This document shows, in pieces, positions 1 through 6,965 of a DNA stretch of 17,758 nt. The position numbers were made by a program, and so were the translations under genes. The notes beneath the pieces were generated by a model that worked only from the letters and a program-made list of their open reading frames with translations, had not been told where the DNA came from and ran no database searches. The stretch is taken from contig JAITBC010000376.1 of NCBI GenBank assembly GCA_031283785.1, positions 1-17,758 of the forward strand, in the 5' to 3' direction. This DNA comes from Tannerella sp. (GTDB lineage Bacteria > Bacteroidota > Bacteroidia > Bacteroidales > Tannerellaceae). The first letter of the stretch is position 1. Every line of letters starts with the position of its first letter.

Positions 1-165
1 TGCGGATAATAAACCCGGAAAACGACGCTTTATCGTTTTCTGATAACAGGAGGCTATCTGACGACTCTCCTCTTCTGTCTTGAATGTTTTTGACTGTTCT
101 TTCTATAGCGTTTTTTCAACCTCAAAAAAAGTAAAACAAAAACATGCAAATAAGAGCATTATTTC

Positions 166-196
166 TTTGTAACTCAATAAAATATTACTATCTTTG
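166..196 (+). promoter_or_regulatory. Bacteroidetes-type promoter, possibly of a small RNA
   Basis: TTTG at 166-169 and TATCTTTG at 189-196 are separated by 19 bases. This matches the Bacteroidetes -33 / -7 (TAnnTTTG) arrangement. Transcription would start near 201-204. No coding sequence begins within 300 bases downstream, and a hairpin lies directly after the predicted start. Confidence 0.55.
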
Positions 197-202
197 CGAC
201 AG

Positions 203-260
203 TAAAAATAACAGCCGCAAGGCTTAGTTTCACAACTTCCCTGCGGCTTTAAAATTTTTC
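203..260 (+). ncRNA. Candidate short RNA ending in a terminator-like hairpin
   Basis: Directly after the promoter is a 10-bp stem with one mismatch: 213-222 (AGCCGCAAGG) pairs with 239-248 (CCCTGCGGCT) around a 16-base loop. It is followed by TTTAAAATTTTT. The transcript would be about 60 nt, or longer if the hairpin leaks. No Rfam family is recognised. An alternative is an attenuator in a long leader of the glycosyltransferase at 542, but that gene has its own promoter-like box. Confidence 0.3.
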
Positions 261-516
261 TAATAATGAAAGAACACTGCAGTTAATAGCTCAGTCTCAA
301 GGACTTGGGGCGAATTCTTCCTGCATATTTATTTTCAACTGATTACAAGTGGCCTTTTTTTCTCCCTGAATCGCTGAAAATCCGCAATCAAATAATTTGA
401 TACCTGAACAGTCGTTATTTAGCGCTTCGTAAGTTCAATTAGTAAATGCAACGAAGTGGGAGAAAACAAAGTCAAACATTTTTATCAAAAGACAGTGGAA
501 ATCCGAAATTTTTATG

Positions 517-524
517 TAGTTTTG
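517..524 (+). promoter_or_regulatory. -7 box upstream of GT2 gene
   Basis: TAGTTTTG fits TAnnTTTG exactly and lies 18 bases before the ATG at 542, giving a leader of roughly a dozen bases. No clear TTTG is present at the expected -33 position, so the promoter is incomplete by consensus. Confidence 0.4.
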
Positions 525-541
525 CATCTTAAATAAACCTT

Positions 542-1324
542 ATGGAAGGAAAAATATCTGTAGTAATCCACACTTTCAATTCGGAAAAATTTCTGGATCG
601 TGTGTTGTCGTCTGTAAAAAACTTTGACGAGATCATCATTTGCGACATGTACAGTACGGATCGCACGCTGGAAATTGCACAAAAATACAATTGCAAAATT
701 ATCTTTCACGAAAAGTGCGAAGTCCCCGAACCGGCAAGGAATTTCGCTATTCATGCCGCCTCAAACGAATGGATTTTGGTGGTAGATTCGGACGAGATTA
801 TACCGGAAGCATTACAAAATTATCTATATCGCTGGATAAAAGAAGAAACCGATATACAGGGGATTTGGCTGACACGCAAAAATTATATATTCGGTCATTT
901 CCTGCATGGCGAATACCCTGATCATATTCTGCGTTTTTTTAGAAAAAATAATACCTCTTGGCCTCCCTATGCACATACGATGCCTGAAGTGAACGGACGG
1001 GCAGCATACATTCCGAAACGCAAAAAAGAGTTGGCGATTATTCATCTGGCGAACAGTTCGATGAGTGAGAAACTCCGGAAAATGGATATCTATACAAATA
1101 ATGAAGTTTTAAAACGCGCCGAACAAAACTTCTCTGTTTTGAAAATATTTGTTGCCACTTTTTTCCGCTTTTTTAAATCATATATTATAAAGGGAGGCTT
1201 CCGCGATGGAAAAGCCGGAATCGTTATTGCCGGGACCGATGCTTTTTACAAATTCGTCACTATTGCCAAAATATGGGAAAACAAAGTCCGCGAGGAAGAT
1301 TTCGACGAAGATTTACTACGGTAA
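542..1324 (+). CDS. Glycosyltransferase family 2 (LPS core type, WaaE/KdtX-like)
   Basis: This 260-residue protein has a GT-A fold transferase N-terminus. It opens with ISVVIHTFNSE (residues 5-15), followed by a nucleotide-binding acidic stretch CDMYSTD (34-40) and a DxD-type motif VDSDE (81-85) for metal and nucleotide-sugar binding. Length and order match small bacterial GT2 enzymes of the WaaE/KdtX kind that add a sugar to the inner LPS core. The C-terminal part (about 185-260) is basic and rich in aromatic residues, consistent with peripheral membrane contact. No signal peptide or clear transmembrane helix is visible. It converges on the sugar-kinase gene with no spacer between the stop codons. 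The neighbouring kinase and GT9 gene support a surface glycan role. Donor and acceptor cannot be read from sequence. Confidence 0.85.
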   Translation: MEGKISVVIHTFNSEKFLDRVLSSVKNFDEIIICDMYSTDRTLEIAQKYNCKIIFHEKCEVPEPARNFAIHAASNEWILVVDSDEIIPEALQNYLYRWIKEETDIQGIWLTRKNYIFGHFLHGEYPDHILRFFRKNNTSWPPYAHTMPEVNGRAAYIPKRKKELAIIHLANSSMSEKLRKMDIYTNNEVLKRAEQNFSVLKIFVATFFRFFKSYIIKGGFRDGKAGIVIAGTDAFYKFVTIAKIWENKVREEDFDEDLLR

Positions 1325-2122
1325 TCACTTCTTCCGCCGTATATTTATACCCCACCACTTTAATATAAGTATAGAAACACGTTTTAACGCTTCTTTTCGC
1401 GCTTTCTTTTTCGAAAACCGGTTTTTATATTTCAATATCAGCCTGACGGCCTCTTGTTCACTAAAAACTTTTTTCCGGGACTGTGAATACACTATCCCGA
1501 TACGCGTATATATCTCATCATTACCAAAGAGGCGGGCAAAATTCTCACATCCTTTGTCCGGACTAACCGTCATAAATTTCATCCGGTTTACATCTACCGG
1601 AATAAAGGCATATTTCCCTGAGACCGAATCGTCGCGAATCAATATATTGCCGGGAGAATAATCCAGATGATATATGCCGGCATCGTGTAATGCCGCACTA
1701 TATCTTGCAAACGCATCAATCAGGTCTTCATTCCCGGCAAGCGGCTCGGAATAATATTCGCGTATTTCCCGTACCTGCTGACAGTGCAAACTTATATAAT
1801 AACTGTCGGAAAGCCATCCGCCTTCTTTGATTTCTATACAAGCAACAGATTCAGCCGTATCAAATCCTTTTTTCGAAATTTGCAATGTATTATAATATGA
1901 TCTGCGAGCTTTTGATTTCCTGAAATACGTATACATAATACGGTTAAAAAGACGAGGCTTCCGAAATCTTTTGACATTAATACATAATCCATTGCCATAT
2001 GAAAATATTTTGACAATATTCTTTTTATCATAAATAACCGTTCCTTCCTTATCGAAAAAAAACGGTATTTTCTCTATCCAATCACGCAAATAAGCATATC
2101 CGGGGTTTATAATCACATTCAT
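1325..2122 (-). CDS. Lipopolysaccharide kinase-like protein (Kdo/WaaP/InaA family)
   Basis: This 265-residue protein carries a protein-kinase-like core. A candidate ATP lysine is K51 in INVKRFR. The catalytic loop is HLDYSPGN (residues 152-159, Asp154 and Asn159). A metal-binding Asp177 lies in VDVNR, in place of DFG. Families with this signature (WaaP, KdkA, InaA) phosphorylate a heptose or Kdo residue of the LPS inner core at the cytoplasmic face. The lower half ends in a strongly basic tail (about residues 234-265). Its ATG overlaps the stop of the GT9 gene upstream (ATGA at 2119-2122), so the two are probably translationally coupled. Its stop (1325-1327) directly abuts the stop of the convergent GT2 gene. 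The substrate is inferred from context. Confidence 0.82.
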   Translation of the reverse strand: MNVIINPGYAYLRDWIEKIPFFFDKEGTVIYDKKNIVKIFSYGNGLCINVKRFRKPRLFNRIMYTYFRKSKARRSYYNTLQISKKGFDTAESVACIEIKEGGWLSDSYYISLHCQQVREIREYYSEPLAGNEDLIDAFARYSAALHDAGIYHLDYSPGNILIRDDSVSGKYAFIPVDVNRMKFMTVSPDKGCENFARLFGNDEIYTRIGIVYSQSRKKVFSEQEAVRLILKYKNRFSKKKARKEALKRVSILILKWWGINIRRKK

Positions 2123-3153
2123 AATTGCTCCAAATAACTGTCTATTTTATCAATAATCCGCTCAGAAGTGATTTCATTCATACATGCCCAATCCCCGCGA
2201 AAACAAGGTTTATTCCCATATATCGAACACGGGCGGCACGGCAGATCAACCTGCACAGCGAGGTCTTCACGTTGGTGATAACCGAGGAACCCGGCATACG
2301 GATGCGTAGCGCCCCATATGGAAATGATTTTGACGCCGACAAGCGAAGCAAAATGCATGTTTGCTGAATCCATACAGACAAAAAGGTCCAGTTTACTTAT
2401 AAGGGGCAACTCCATATCAAGCGTATAACGCCCGACAACACTCCGGGTACGGGCATATTTATTTTCCCAACCGTTCAGTATCACTTCTTCTTCACCCCGT
2501 CCGCCAAACAAAAAAACGGTGACATCATCGCGTTCGGATAATGTTTTCACCACCTTTTCCATTTTTTCTATCGGATACACCTTCCCTTTGTGCTTTGCAA
2601 ACGGAGCTATGCCGATCCAATATCCGTCCTTATTCCCCGCTATCGCCTGTATCGCCCTGTCATTAACCGGATTATTGTCATATAAAGAAACAAATGTCTC
2701 CTCAAAACGAAATCCGGCCGCACGAAACACATCCGCATAACGACCTGTCGCCGGACGCAACCGGCTTATTTTTTTAGGCGGACGTCCGGTAAGATTCCTG
2801 CGCTCTTTTCGTCCTTTGTCGATCATAAATACCTTTTTACCGCTCAGGCAAAAAATAATATCAACAAGCCGTGAACGTATGACGGAATGCAGGTCGAGTA
2901 CAATATCAAATTCATACTTTCTCAGGATAAACGCATATCGCAGGAATCCGAATAAAGACTTTTCGGTATTTTTGATATTTATACCCATCACGTTAACATT
3001 CGGCGGGCGGTTAACAAAAAGCGGCATCAGAAATGTCTGCGTAAACACGGTAAACGAATCATCCGGATTCGCTTCCGCAACAGAATATATGACGGGAATC
3101 GTCATCGCGACATCCCCAATCGCAGAAAGTCTTATTATCAGCACCTTAGACAT
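2119..3153 (-). CDS. Glycosyltransferase family 9 (heptosyltransferase-like)
   Basis: This 344-residue protein starts VLIIRLSAIGDVAMTIPVI, the characteristic N-terminus of ADP-heptose:LPS heptosyltransferases (GT9, GT-B fold), with the conserved Asp at residue 14. The C-terminal domain has the nucleotide-sugar binding segment MDSANMHFASLVG (about 261-273) and a cluster of four cysteines (CRPC, then two more within about 16 residues), frequent in Bacteroidetes GT9 proteins. The likely role is transfer of a heptose or similar sugar onto the LPS core from the cytoplasm. It lies 12 bases after the DUF4254 gene and overlaps the kinase gene by 4 bases, so all three are probably one transcript. Whether the donor is really ADP-heptose is not shown by sequence. 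Confidence 0.9.
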   Translation of the reverse strand: MSKVLIIRLSAIGDVAMTIPVIYSVAEANPDDSFTVFTQTFLMPLFVNRPPNVNVMGINIKNTEKSLFGFLRYAFILRKYEFDIVLDLHSVIRSRLVDIIFCLSGKKVFMIDKGRKERRNLTGRPPKKISRLRPATGRYADVFRAAGFRFEETFVSLYDNNPVNDRAIQAIAGNKDGYWIGIAPFAKHKGKVYPIEKMEKVVKTLSERDDVTVFLFGGRGEEEVILNGWENKYARTRSVVGRYTLDMELPLISKLDLFVCMDSANMHFASLVGVKIISIWGATHPYAGFLGYHQREDLAVQVDLPCRPCSIYGNKPCFRGDWACMNEITSERIIDKIDSYLEQL

Positions 3154-3165
3154 TCTTCCCCGTTC

Positions 3166-3774
3166 TTATTTTTTACCGTACAACACAGGATTCAACGAAG
3201 GATCATTATACATTTTCATTTGTTTATAAACCTTCATGTATTTACGTCCGTCCCTAATGTCATCCAGCAACTGATTCAGGGCAAAGGATAAATCCTTCTT
3301 CTGCTCCAATAAGACAGACAACTTCTCCTTACATGCCTCGATATGTTCCGGCGTCACATTCGTACGCCGGGTCTCGTCCTGCATATGATATATCTTCAGT
3401 ACAAGGATCGACAAACGGTCGACCGCCCACGCAGGGCTCTCGGTATTAATTCCTGCATCCGGCAGAACATTTACATCTTTATATATATCAAAAAAATAAC
3501 TGTCGATACGTTCTACCAGATCCGTACGGTCCTGATTCGACTTATCAATACGGCGTTTTATCTCCAATGCCTTTGCCGGATCAATCTCCGGGTCGCGTAT
3601 AATATCTTCCAGATGCCACTGCACCGCATCAATCCAATTTTTACAATACAAATAGAACTCTATACTCTCTTTCCCGTAAGGATTCCTGACAGTAGCATCG
3701 ACATCATTCGTCCTGTGATAATCGCTTGTAGCCCTTTCGAAGACCGGATAACATTTTTCGCTAAATTTCTCCAT
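3166..3774 (-). CDS. DUF4254 family protein
   Basis: This is a 202-residue, mostly alpha-helical, charged soluble protein with no signal peptide or membrane segment. I recognise it as DUF4254, a Bacteroidetes family often found beside LPS-core glycosyltransferases; no reaction is established. Visible features are an N-terminal helix with a Tyr/His-rich SDYHRTND motif (about 17-24), a conserved-looking NPYGKESIEFYLYCKNWIDAVQWHLED segment (32-57, read here in pieces), and a long helical C-terminal half. The ATG at 3774 is chosen; a GTG one codon upstream (3777) is also possible. It is 43 bases downstream of purN and 12 bases upstream of the GT9 gene. Context suggests a helper of core-glycan synthesis, but that is inference. 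Confidence 0.85.
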   Translation of the reverse strand: MEKFSEKCYPVFERATSDYHRTNDVDATVRNPYGKESIEFYLYCKNWIDAVQWHLEDIIRDPEIDPAKALEIKRRIDKSNQDRTDLVERIDSYFFDIYKDVNVLPDAGINTESPAWAVDRLSILVLKIYHMQDETRRTNVTPEHIEACKEKLSVLLEQKKDLSFALNQLLDDIRDGRKYMKVYKQMKMYNDPSLNPVLYGKK

Positions 3775-3820
3775 CACATATTATCTAAAAATTTGTCAAA
3801 GATAAGAAAACAAAGTAATA

Positions 3821-4393
3821 TCAGGAAGTAGAAAGCAATTTTTCTATAATACGGGGATAATTTTTGTACTCCAGTTCATGAACCTTCATTGCCACATCAT
3901 CCGCCGTATCCGATGGAAAAACAGGACAAGACGCCTGAAAAATAACAGCGCCCTCGTCATAATGCTCATTCACGTAATGGATCGTAATCCCTGTCTGCGT
4001 CTCCTTTGCTGCAACAACCGCCTTATGGACATAATCGCCATACATGCCTTTGCCTCCGAATCCAGGCAGTAACGACGGATGAATGTTTATGATTCTATCC
4101 GGATACGCCTCAATTACAACTGCGGGAATCTTCAATAAAAATCCGGCCAGCACAATAAAATGCGTTTCATATTCGGAAAGCTTCCGCAGGACTGAAGAAC
4201 CCTCTTTAAATTCAATATTCGTGAAAGTAAATGAAGGGACGCCCAGCCTTTCCGCCCGTACATGAACCCCGGCATCAGACCTGTTCGACAAAACGACGGC
4301 AACGCGTATCATAGCATCGCTGCTGTTGAAATAATTTATCAGGTTTTCGGCATTAGAGCCTGATCCTGAAGCAAATATGGCAATATTATTCAT
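3821..4393 (-). CDS. purN: Phosphoribosylglycinamide formyltransferase, GART
   Basis: This enzyme transfers a formyl group from 10-formyltetrahydrofolate to GAR in step three of purine synthesis (cytosolic). The 190-residue protein has the phosphate-binding SGSGSN (residues 9-14) and the active-site stretch INIHPSLLP (102-110) with Asn103 and His105. The catalytic Asp is Asp146 in HYDEGAVI. These match the Asn-His-Asp triad of the PurN family, and the length is normal. It is divergent from acpP with 157 bases between start codons, and is the first gene of a minus-strand series leading into DUF4254 and the LPS-core genes. The 43-base gap to DUF4254 has no strong terminator, so read-through is likely. 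Confidence 0.96.
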   Translation of the reverse strand: MNNIAIFASGSGSNAENLINYFNSSDAMIRVAVVLSNRSDAGVHVRAERLGVPSFTFTNIEFKEGSSVLRKLSEYETHFIVLAGFLLKIPAVVIEAYPDRIINIHPSLLPGFGGKGMYGDYVHKAVVAAKETQTGITIHYVNEHYDEGAVIFQASCPVFPSDTADDVAMKVHELEYKNYPRIIEKLLSTS

Positions 4394-4411
4394 AATATGT
4401 TATCTTATTTT

Positions 4412-4438
4412 ATGCACAGATTTTAAAAATATGTGCAT
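4412..4438. promoter_or_regulatory. Inverted repeat ATGCACA-N13-TGTGCAT, candidate operator or leader hairpin
   Basis: Perfect 7-base arms lie at 4412-4418 and 4432-4438. A third copy of the arm, ATGTGCA, is at 4472-4478, between the acpP -33 and -7 boxes and overlapping the purN -7 box. It could be a DNA operator shared by the divergent genes, or a 7-bp hairpin in the purN mRNA leader. No matching regulator is known to me. Confidence 0.35.
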
Positions 4439-4463
4439 CTTTCTGCATTTTTTGCATTGATTA

Positions 4464-4496
4464 TTTGTTTTATGTGCAAAAATATATGTTCCTTTG
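4464..4496 (+). promoter_or_regulatory. Promoter of acpP-fabF-rnc
   Basis: TTTG at 4464-4467 is followed after 21 bases by TTCCTTTG at 4489-4496, a near match to TAnnTTTG. The predicted start of transcription near 4501-4504 gives a leader of about 50 bases, A/T-rich before the acpP ATG at 4551, typical of well-expressed Bacteroidetes genes. The same -7 octamer occurs before the TonB receptor (14245-14252). Confidence 0.55.
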
Positions 4497-4505
4497 CGGC
4501 GCAAA
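4477..4505 (-). promoter_or_regulatory. Promoter of purN, interleaved with that of acpP
   Basis: On the minus strand TATTTTTG (4477-4484) fits TAnnTTTG exactly. TTTG (4502-4505) lies 17 bases upstream, slightly close for a -33 box. The boxes lie between and around those of the acpP promoter, so the two polymerases would compete for overlapping DNA. Confidence 0.4.
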
Positions 4506-4550
4506 TATAAGAAATATCAATAACTTAGTATTAATTTAAAATTAAAATTT

Positions 4551-4787
4551 ATGTCTGATGTAGCATCTCGCGTAAAAGCGATTATTGTTGACAAATTGAG
4601 CGTTGAAGAATCAGAAGTTACTAACGAAGCGAGTTTCACAAACGATTTGGGAGCAGATTCTCTGGACACAGTTGAGTTAATCATGGAATTCGAAAAAGAA
4701 TTCGGTCTTTCAATTCCTGACGATCAGGCTGAAAAAATTTCTACCGTAGGAGACGCTATTGCTTTTATCGAATCTAACGCGAAGTAA
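4551..4787 (+). CDS. acpP: Acyl carrier protein
   Basis: This 78-residue acidic protein is the standard carrier of growing fatty acyl chains. The phosphopantetheine attachment site is Ser37 in [15 protein letters not shown], and the surrounding helix II sequence is canonical. Length is normal for bacterial AcpP. It sits 16 bases upstream of fabF on the same strand, the usual pairing. It is preceded by an A/T-rich leader without a Shine-Dalgarno sequence, as is common in this phylum for abundant proteins. Confidence 0.98.
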   Translation: MSDVASRVKAIIVDKLSVEESEVTNEASFTNDLGADSLDTVELIMEFEKEFGLSIPDDQAEKISTVGDAIAFIESNAK

Positions 4788-4803
4788 TTTAATCCTTATC
4801 GGT

Positions 4804-6063
4804 ATGGAATTAAAAAGAGTTGTAGTAACAGGTCTTGGCGCCATTACTCCATTAGGTAATACTGTTGCGGAAACATGGCAGGCATTGATTAATGGGATAA
4901 GCGGGGCGGGGCCTATTACTCGCTTTGACGCTTCAAAGTTCAAGACACAGTTTGCCTGCGAAGTAAAAAATTTCGATCCTTTAGCCTATTTTACGGATAA
5001 GAAGGAGGCGCGTAAGTGCGATTTACATGCACAATATGCCATTGCCTCAGCGCAGGAAGCCATAACTGATGCGAATATAAATTTGGAAAAAGAGGACAAA
5101 GATCGTATCGGCGTCATTTTCTCCTCCGGTATTGGGGGTATCTATTCATTCCAGGAGGAAGTAAGAGGATACAGCGATGAACGCGGCCCGCGTTTCAATC
5201 CGTTTTTCATACCTAGAATCATTGCAGATATCTCGGCCGGACACATCTCTATGAAATACGGTTTTCGCGGTCCGAACTTTGCAACGGTATCGGCATGCGC
5301 CTCATCGACTAACGCAATTGGCGACGCGTTCAATTACATCCGTCTCGGCAAAGCGAACATAATCGTAACCGGAGGCGCCGAAGCGCCTATCGCAATCGTA
5401 GGAGTTGGCGGATTTAACGCTATGAACGCTTTATCGACCCGTAATAATTCGCCGGAAACAGCCTCCCGTCCTTTCAGTAACAGCCGTGACGGTTTTGTCA
5501 TGGGTGAAGGCGGAGTTTGTCTTATCCTCGAAGAAATGGAACATGCCCTTGCTCGCGGAGCAAAAATATATGGAGAAATTGTTGGTTCGGGAATGTCGGC
5601 CGACGCATACCACCTGACCGCTTCGCATCCCGACGGATTAGGCGCTACGCTTGTTATGCGTAATGCGCTTGACGATGCGGAAATGAAACCCGAAGATATT
5701 GATTATATCAATGTACATGGCACATCAACCCCCGTAGGCGATATTTCGGAAGCCAGAGCGATAAAAGAAGTCTTCGGCAACCATGCGTATAACCTGAACA
5801 TAAGTTCTACAAAATCGATGACCGGCCACATGCTGGGTGCAGCAGGAGCTATCGAAGCAATGACTTGTATATTATCCGTATATGAAGATATTGTCCCGCC
5901 TACCATAAATCATACGGAAGGTGACAACGACCCCGAAATTGATTATAACCTGAATTTTACTTTTAACAAAGTTCAGAAAAGAACGGTCAATGCGGCACTC
6001 TCCAATACATTTGGTTTTGGCGGCCACAACGCAAGCATAATCGTAAAAAAAACCGGGAAATAA
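4804..6063 (+). CDS. fabF: Beta-ketoacyl-ACP synthase II
   Basis: FabF condenses malonyl-ACP with acyl-ACP in fatty acid elongation. From the ATG at 4804 the protein has 419 residues and begins MELKRVVVTGLGAITPLG, the family N-terminus; the reading frame runs further upstream into acpP but that would add an atypical extension. The Cys-His-His catalytic set is present: Cys165 in VSACASSTNAI, His305 in VHGTSTPVGD and His342 in KSMTGHMLGAAGA, with Lys337 nearby. The glycine-rich FGFGGHNA (403-410) closes the active site. It lies between acpP (16 bases) and rnc (start one base after its stop), so the three genes are almost certainly co-transcribed. Confidence 0.97.
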   Translation: MELKRVVVTGLGAITPLGNTVAETWQALINGISGAGPITRFDASKFKTQFACEVKNFDPLAYFTDKKEARKCDLHAQYAIASAQEAITDANINLEKEDKDRIGVIFSSGIGGIYSFQEEVRGYSDERGPRFNPFFIPRIIADISAGHISMKYGFRGPNFATVSACASSTNAIGDAFNYIRLGKANIIVTGGAEAPIAIVGVGGFNAMNALSTRNNSPETASRPFSNSRDGFVMGEGGVCLILEEMEHALARGAKIYGEIVGSGMSADAYHLTASHPDGLGATLVMRNALDDAEMKPEDIDYINVHGTSTPVGDISEARAIKEVFGNHAYNLNISSTKSMTGHMLGAAGAIEAMTCILSVYEDIVPPTINHTEGDNDPEIDYNLNFTFNKVQKRTVNAALSNTFGFGGHNASIIVKKTGK

Positions 6064-6064
6064 A

Positions 6065-6850
6065 GTGATATTCAAAAGTATATATAAATGGATAAGGCTC
6101 TTTAGATTAAAACACAAAGAGCCTTATCTGTCATTATACAACATTCTTGGCTTTTATCCCGACAATATCGAACTTTATGAACAGGCATTCATTCATCGTT
6201 CCCTTTCCATGACACAGCAGGACGGGAGACGGAGCAATAACGAACGTCTTGAATTTTTAGGCGACGCGGTGTTGGATGCAATAATAGCAGATATTGTATA
6301 TCAGCATTCCCCTAACAAAAAGGAAGGATTCCTTACAAACACCCGCTCGAAAATCGTACAACGGGAAAGCCTCAACCAAATAGCCCTGGAATTGGGCGTT
6401 GACAAAAAAGTGACCTCCATGCCATATGCGACTACCCACCACAAATATATGTATGGTAATGCACTTGAAGCATTAATCGGAGCTATATACCTTGACCAGG
6501 GATACGGACGTTGCTGCAAATTTGTTAAAGAACGTATCATCAATAAACATATCTCTTTAGACAAACTGGCAAACCGCGAAGTAAACTTCAAATCCCGCCT
6601 CCTTGAATGGGGACAGAAGACAAAACTTCATATCGAATTTGACCTTATTGAATCGTTCACGGACGAGGACGGAAATCCTGTTTTTCAGACAAGCGTATCG
6701 TTGGAAGGGACGCCGCTCGGCATAGGCACGGGAAGCACTAAAAAAGAATCGCAGCAACTTGCGGCAAAAAATGTGATCCGGAAGATACACAAAGACAAGG
6801 TGGTCAAACAATTAATAGAAGAACTGAAACATCAACAAACGACAGAATAG
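6065..6850 (+). CDS. rnc: Ribonuclease III
   Basis: RNase III cleaves double-stranded RNA, including rRNA precursors. The start is GTG at 6065, one base after the fabF stop. The resulting 261-residue protein has an N-terminal stretch of about 45 residues before the RNase III domain, longer than in E. coli but plausible for this phylum. The signature NERLEFLGDAVLD is at residues 59-71 (Glu63, Asp67). The second acidic motif reads GNALEALIGAIYLD (131-144): Glu135 is kept, but Asn132 stands where most enzymes have Asp. A double-stranded-RNA-binding domain covers about 172-241, with the terminal helix motif KKESQQLAAKNVI. Location after fabF is a conserved Bacteroidales arrangement. Confidence 0.96.
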   Translation: MIFKSIYKWIRLFRLKHKEPYLSLYNILGFYPDNIELYEQAFIHRSLSMTQQDGRRSNNERLEFLGDAVLDAIIADIVYQHSPNKKEGFLTNTRSKIVQRESLNQIALELGVDKKVTSMPYATTHHKYMYGNALEALIGAIYLDQGYGRCCKFVKERIINKHISLDKLANREVNFKSRLLEWGQKTKLHIEFDLIESFTDEDGNPVFQTSVSLEGTPLGIGTGSTKKESQQLAAKNVIRKIHKDKVVKQLIEELKHQQTTE

Positions 6851-6934
6851 AGGATATACGGGGGGGGGATTGCATTAAAAATCACACGCCGGCAAAAGGA
6901 CTTCCGTAATTACAATTTTGATATCCCGAAGATA

Positions 6935-6963
6935 ATAATGAAGCCGCAACAACTGTTCATTAT
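6935..6963 (-). terminator. Weak hairpin downstream of pfkA
   Basis: An 8-bp A/T-rich inverted repeat (6935-6942 with 6956-6963, 13-base loop) starts just past the pfkA stop. Two or three weak base pairs dominate and the T tract is broken (TTATTATC), so it is at best a weak terminator. No better candidate is seen in the 115 bases between rnc and pfkA. Confidence 0.2.
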
Positions 6964-6965
6964 AA

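Larger units (their letters stand above)
1..541. other. Intergenic region, no convincing gene
   Basis: No frame on either strand gives a credible protein. The stretch contains an 8-bp perfect stem (GAAAACGA at 18-25, TCGTTTTC at 33-40, 7-base loop) with no T tract after it. It also has a well-formed promoter at 166-196 followed by a hairpin at 213-248, a 15-bp palindrome (ATCAAAT A ATTTGAT, 387-401), and the promoter of the next gene at 517-524. The minus frame over 1-114 is open to the left edge but has no start codon inside the window. Confidence 0.6.

Noticed and set aside
18..40. 8-bp hairpin at the left edge
   Set aside because: It has no T tract and no adjoining gene end in the window, so a terminator call is unsupported.
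1..114. Minus-strand frame open to the left edge
   Set aside because: There is no start codon inside the window, a stop lies just upstream, and the composition is inconclusive.
387..401. 15-bp palindrome ATCAAAT-A-ATTTGAT
   Set aside because: It is AT-rich and short, so chance is plausible, and it has no clear position relative to a promoter.
1206..1661. Plus-strand frame of 151 codons over the gene junction
   Set aside because: It overlaps the end of the GT2 gene and runs antisense to the kinase; no domain is seen.
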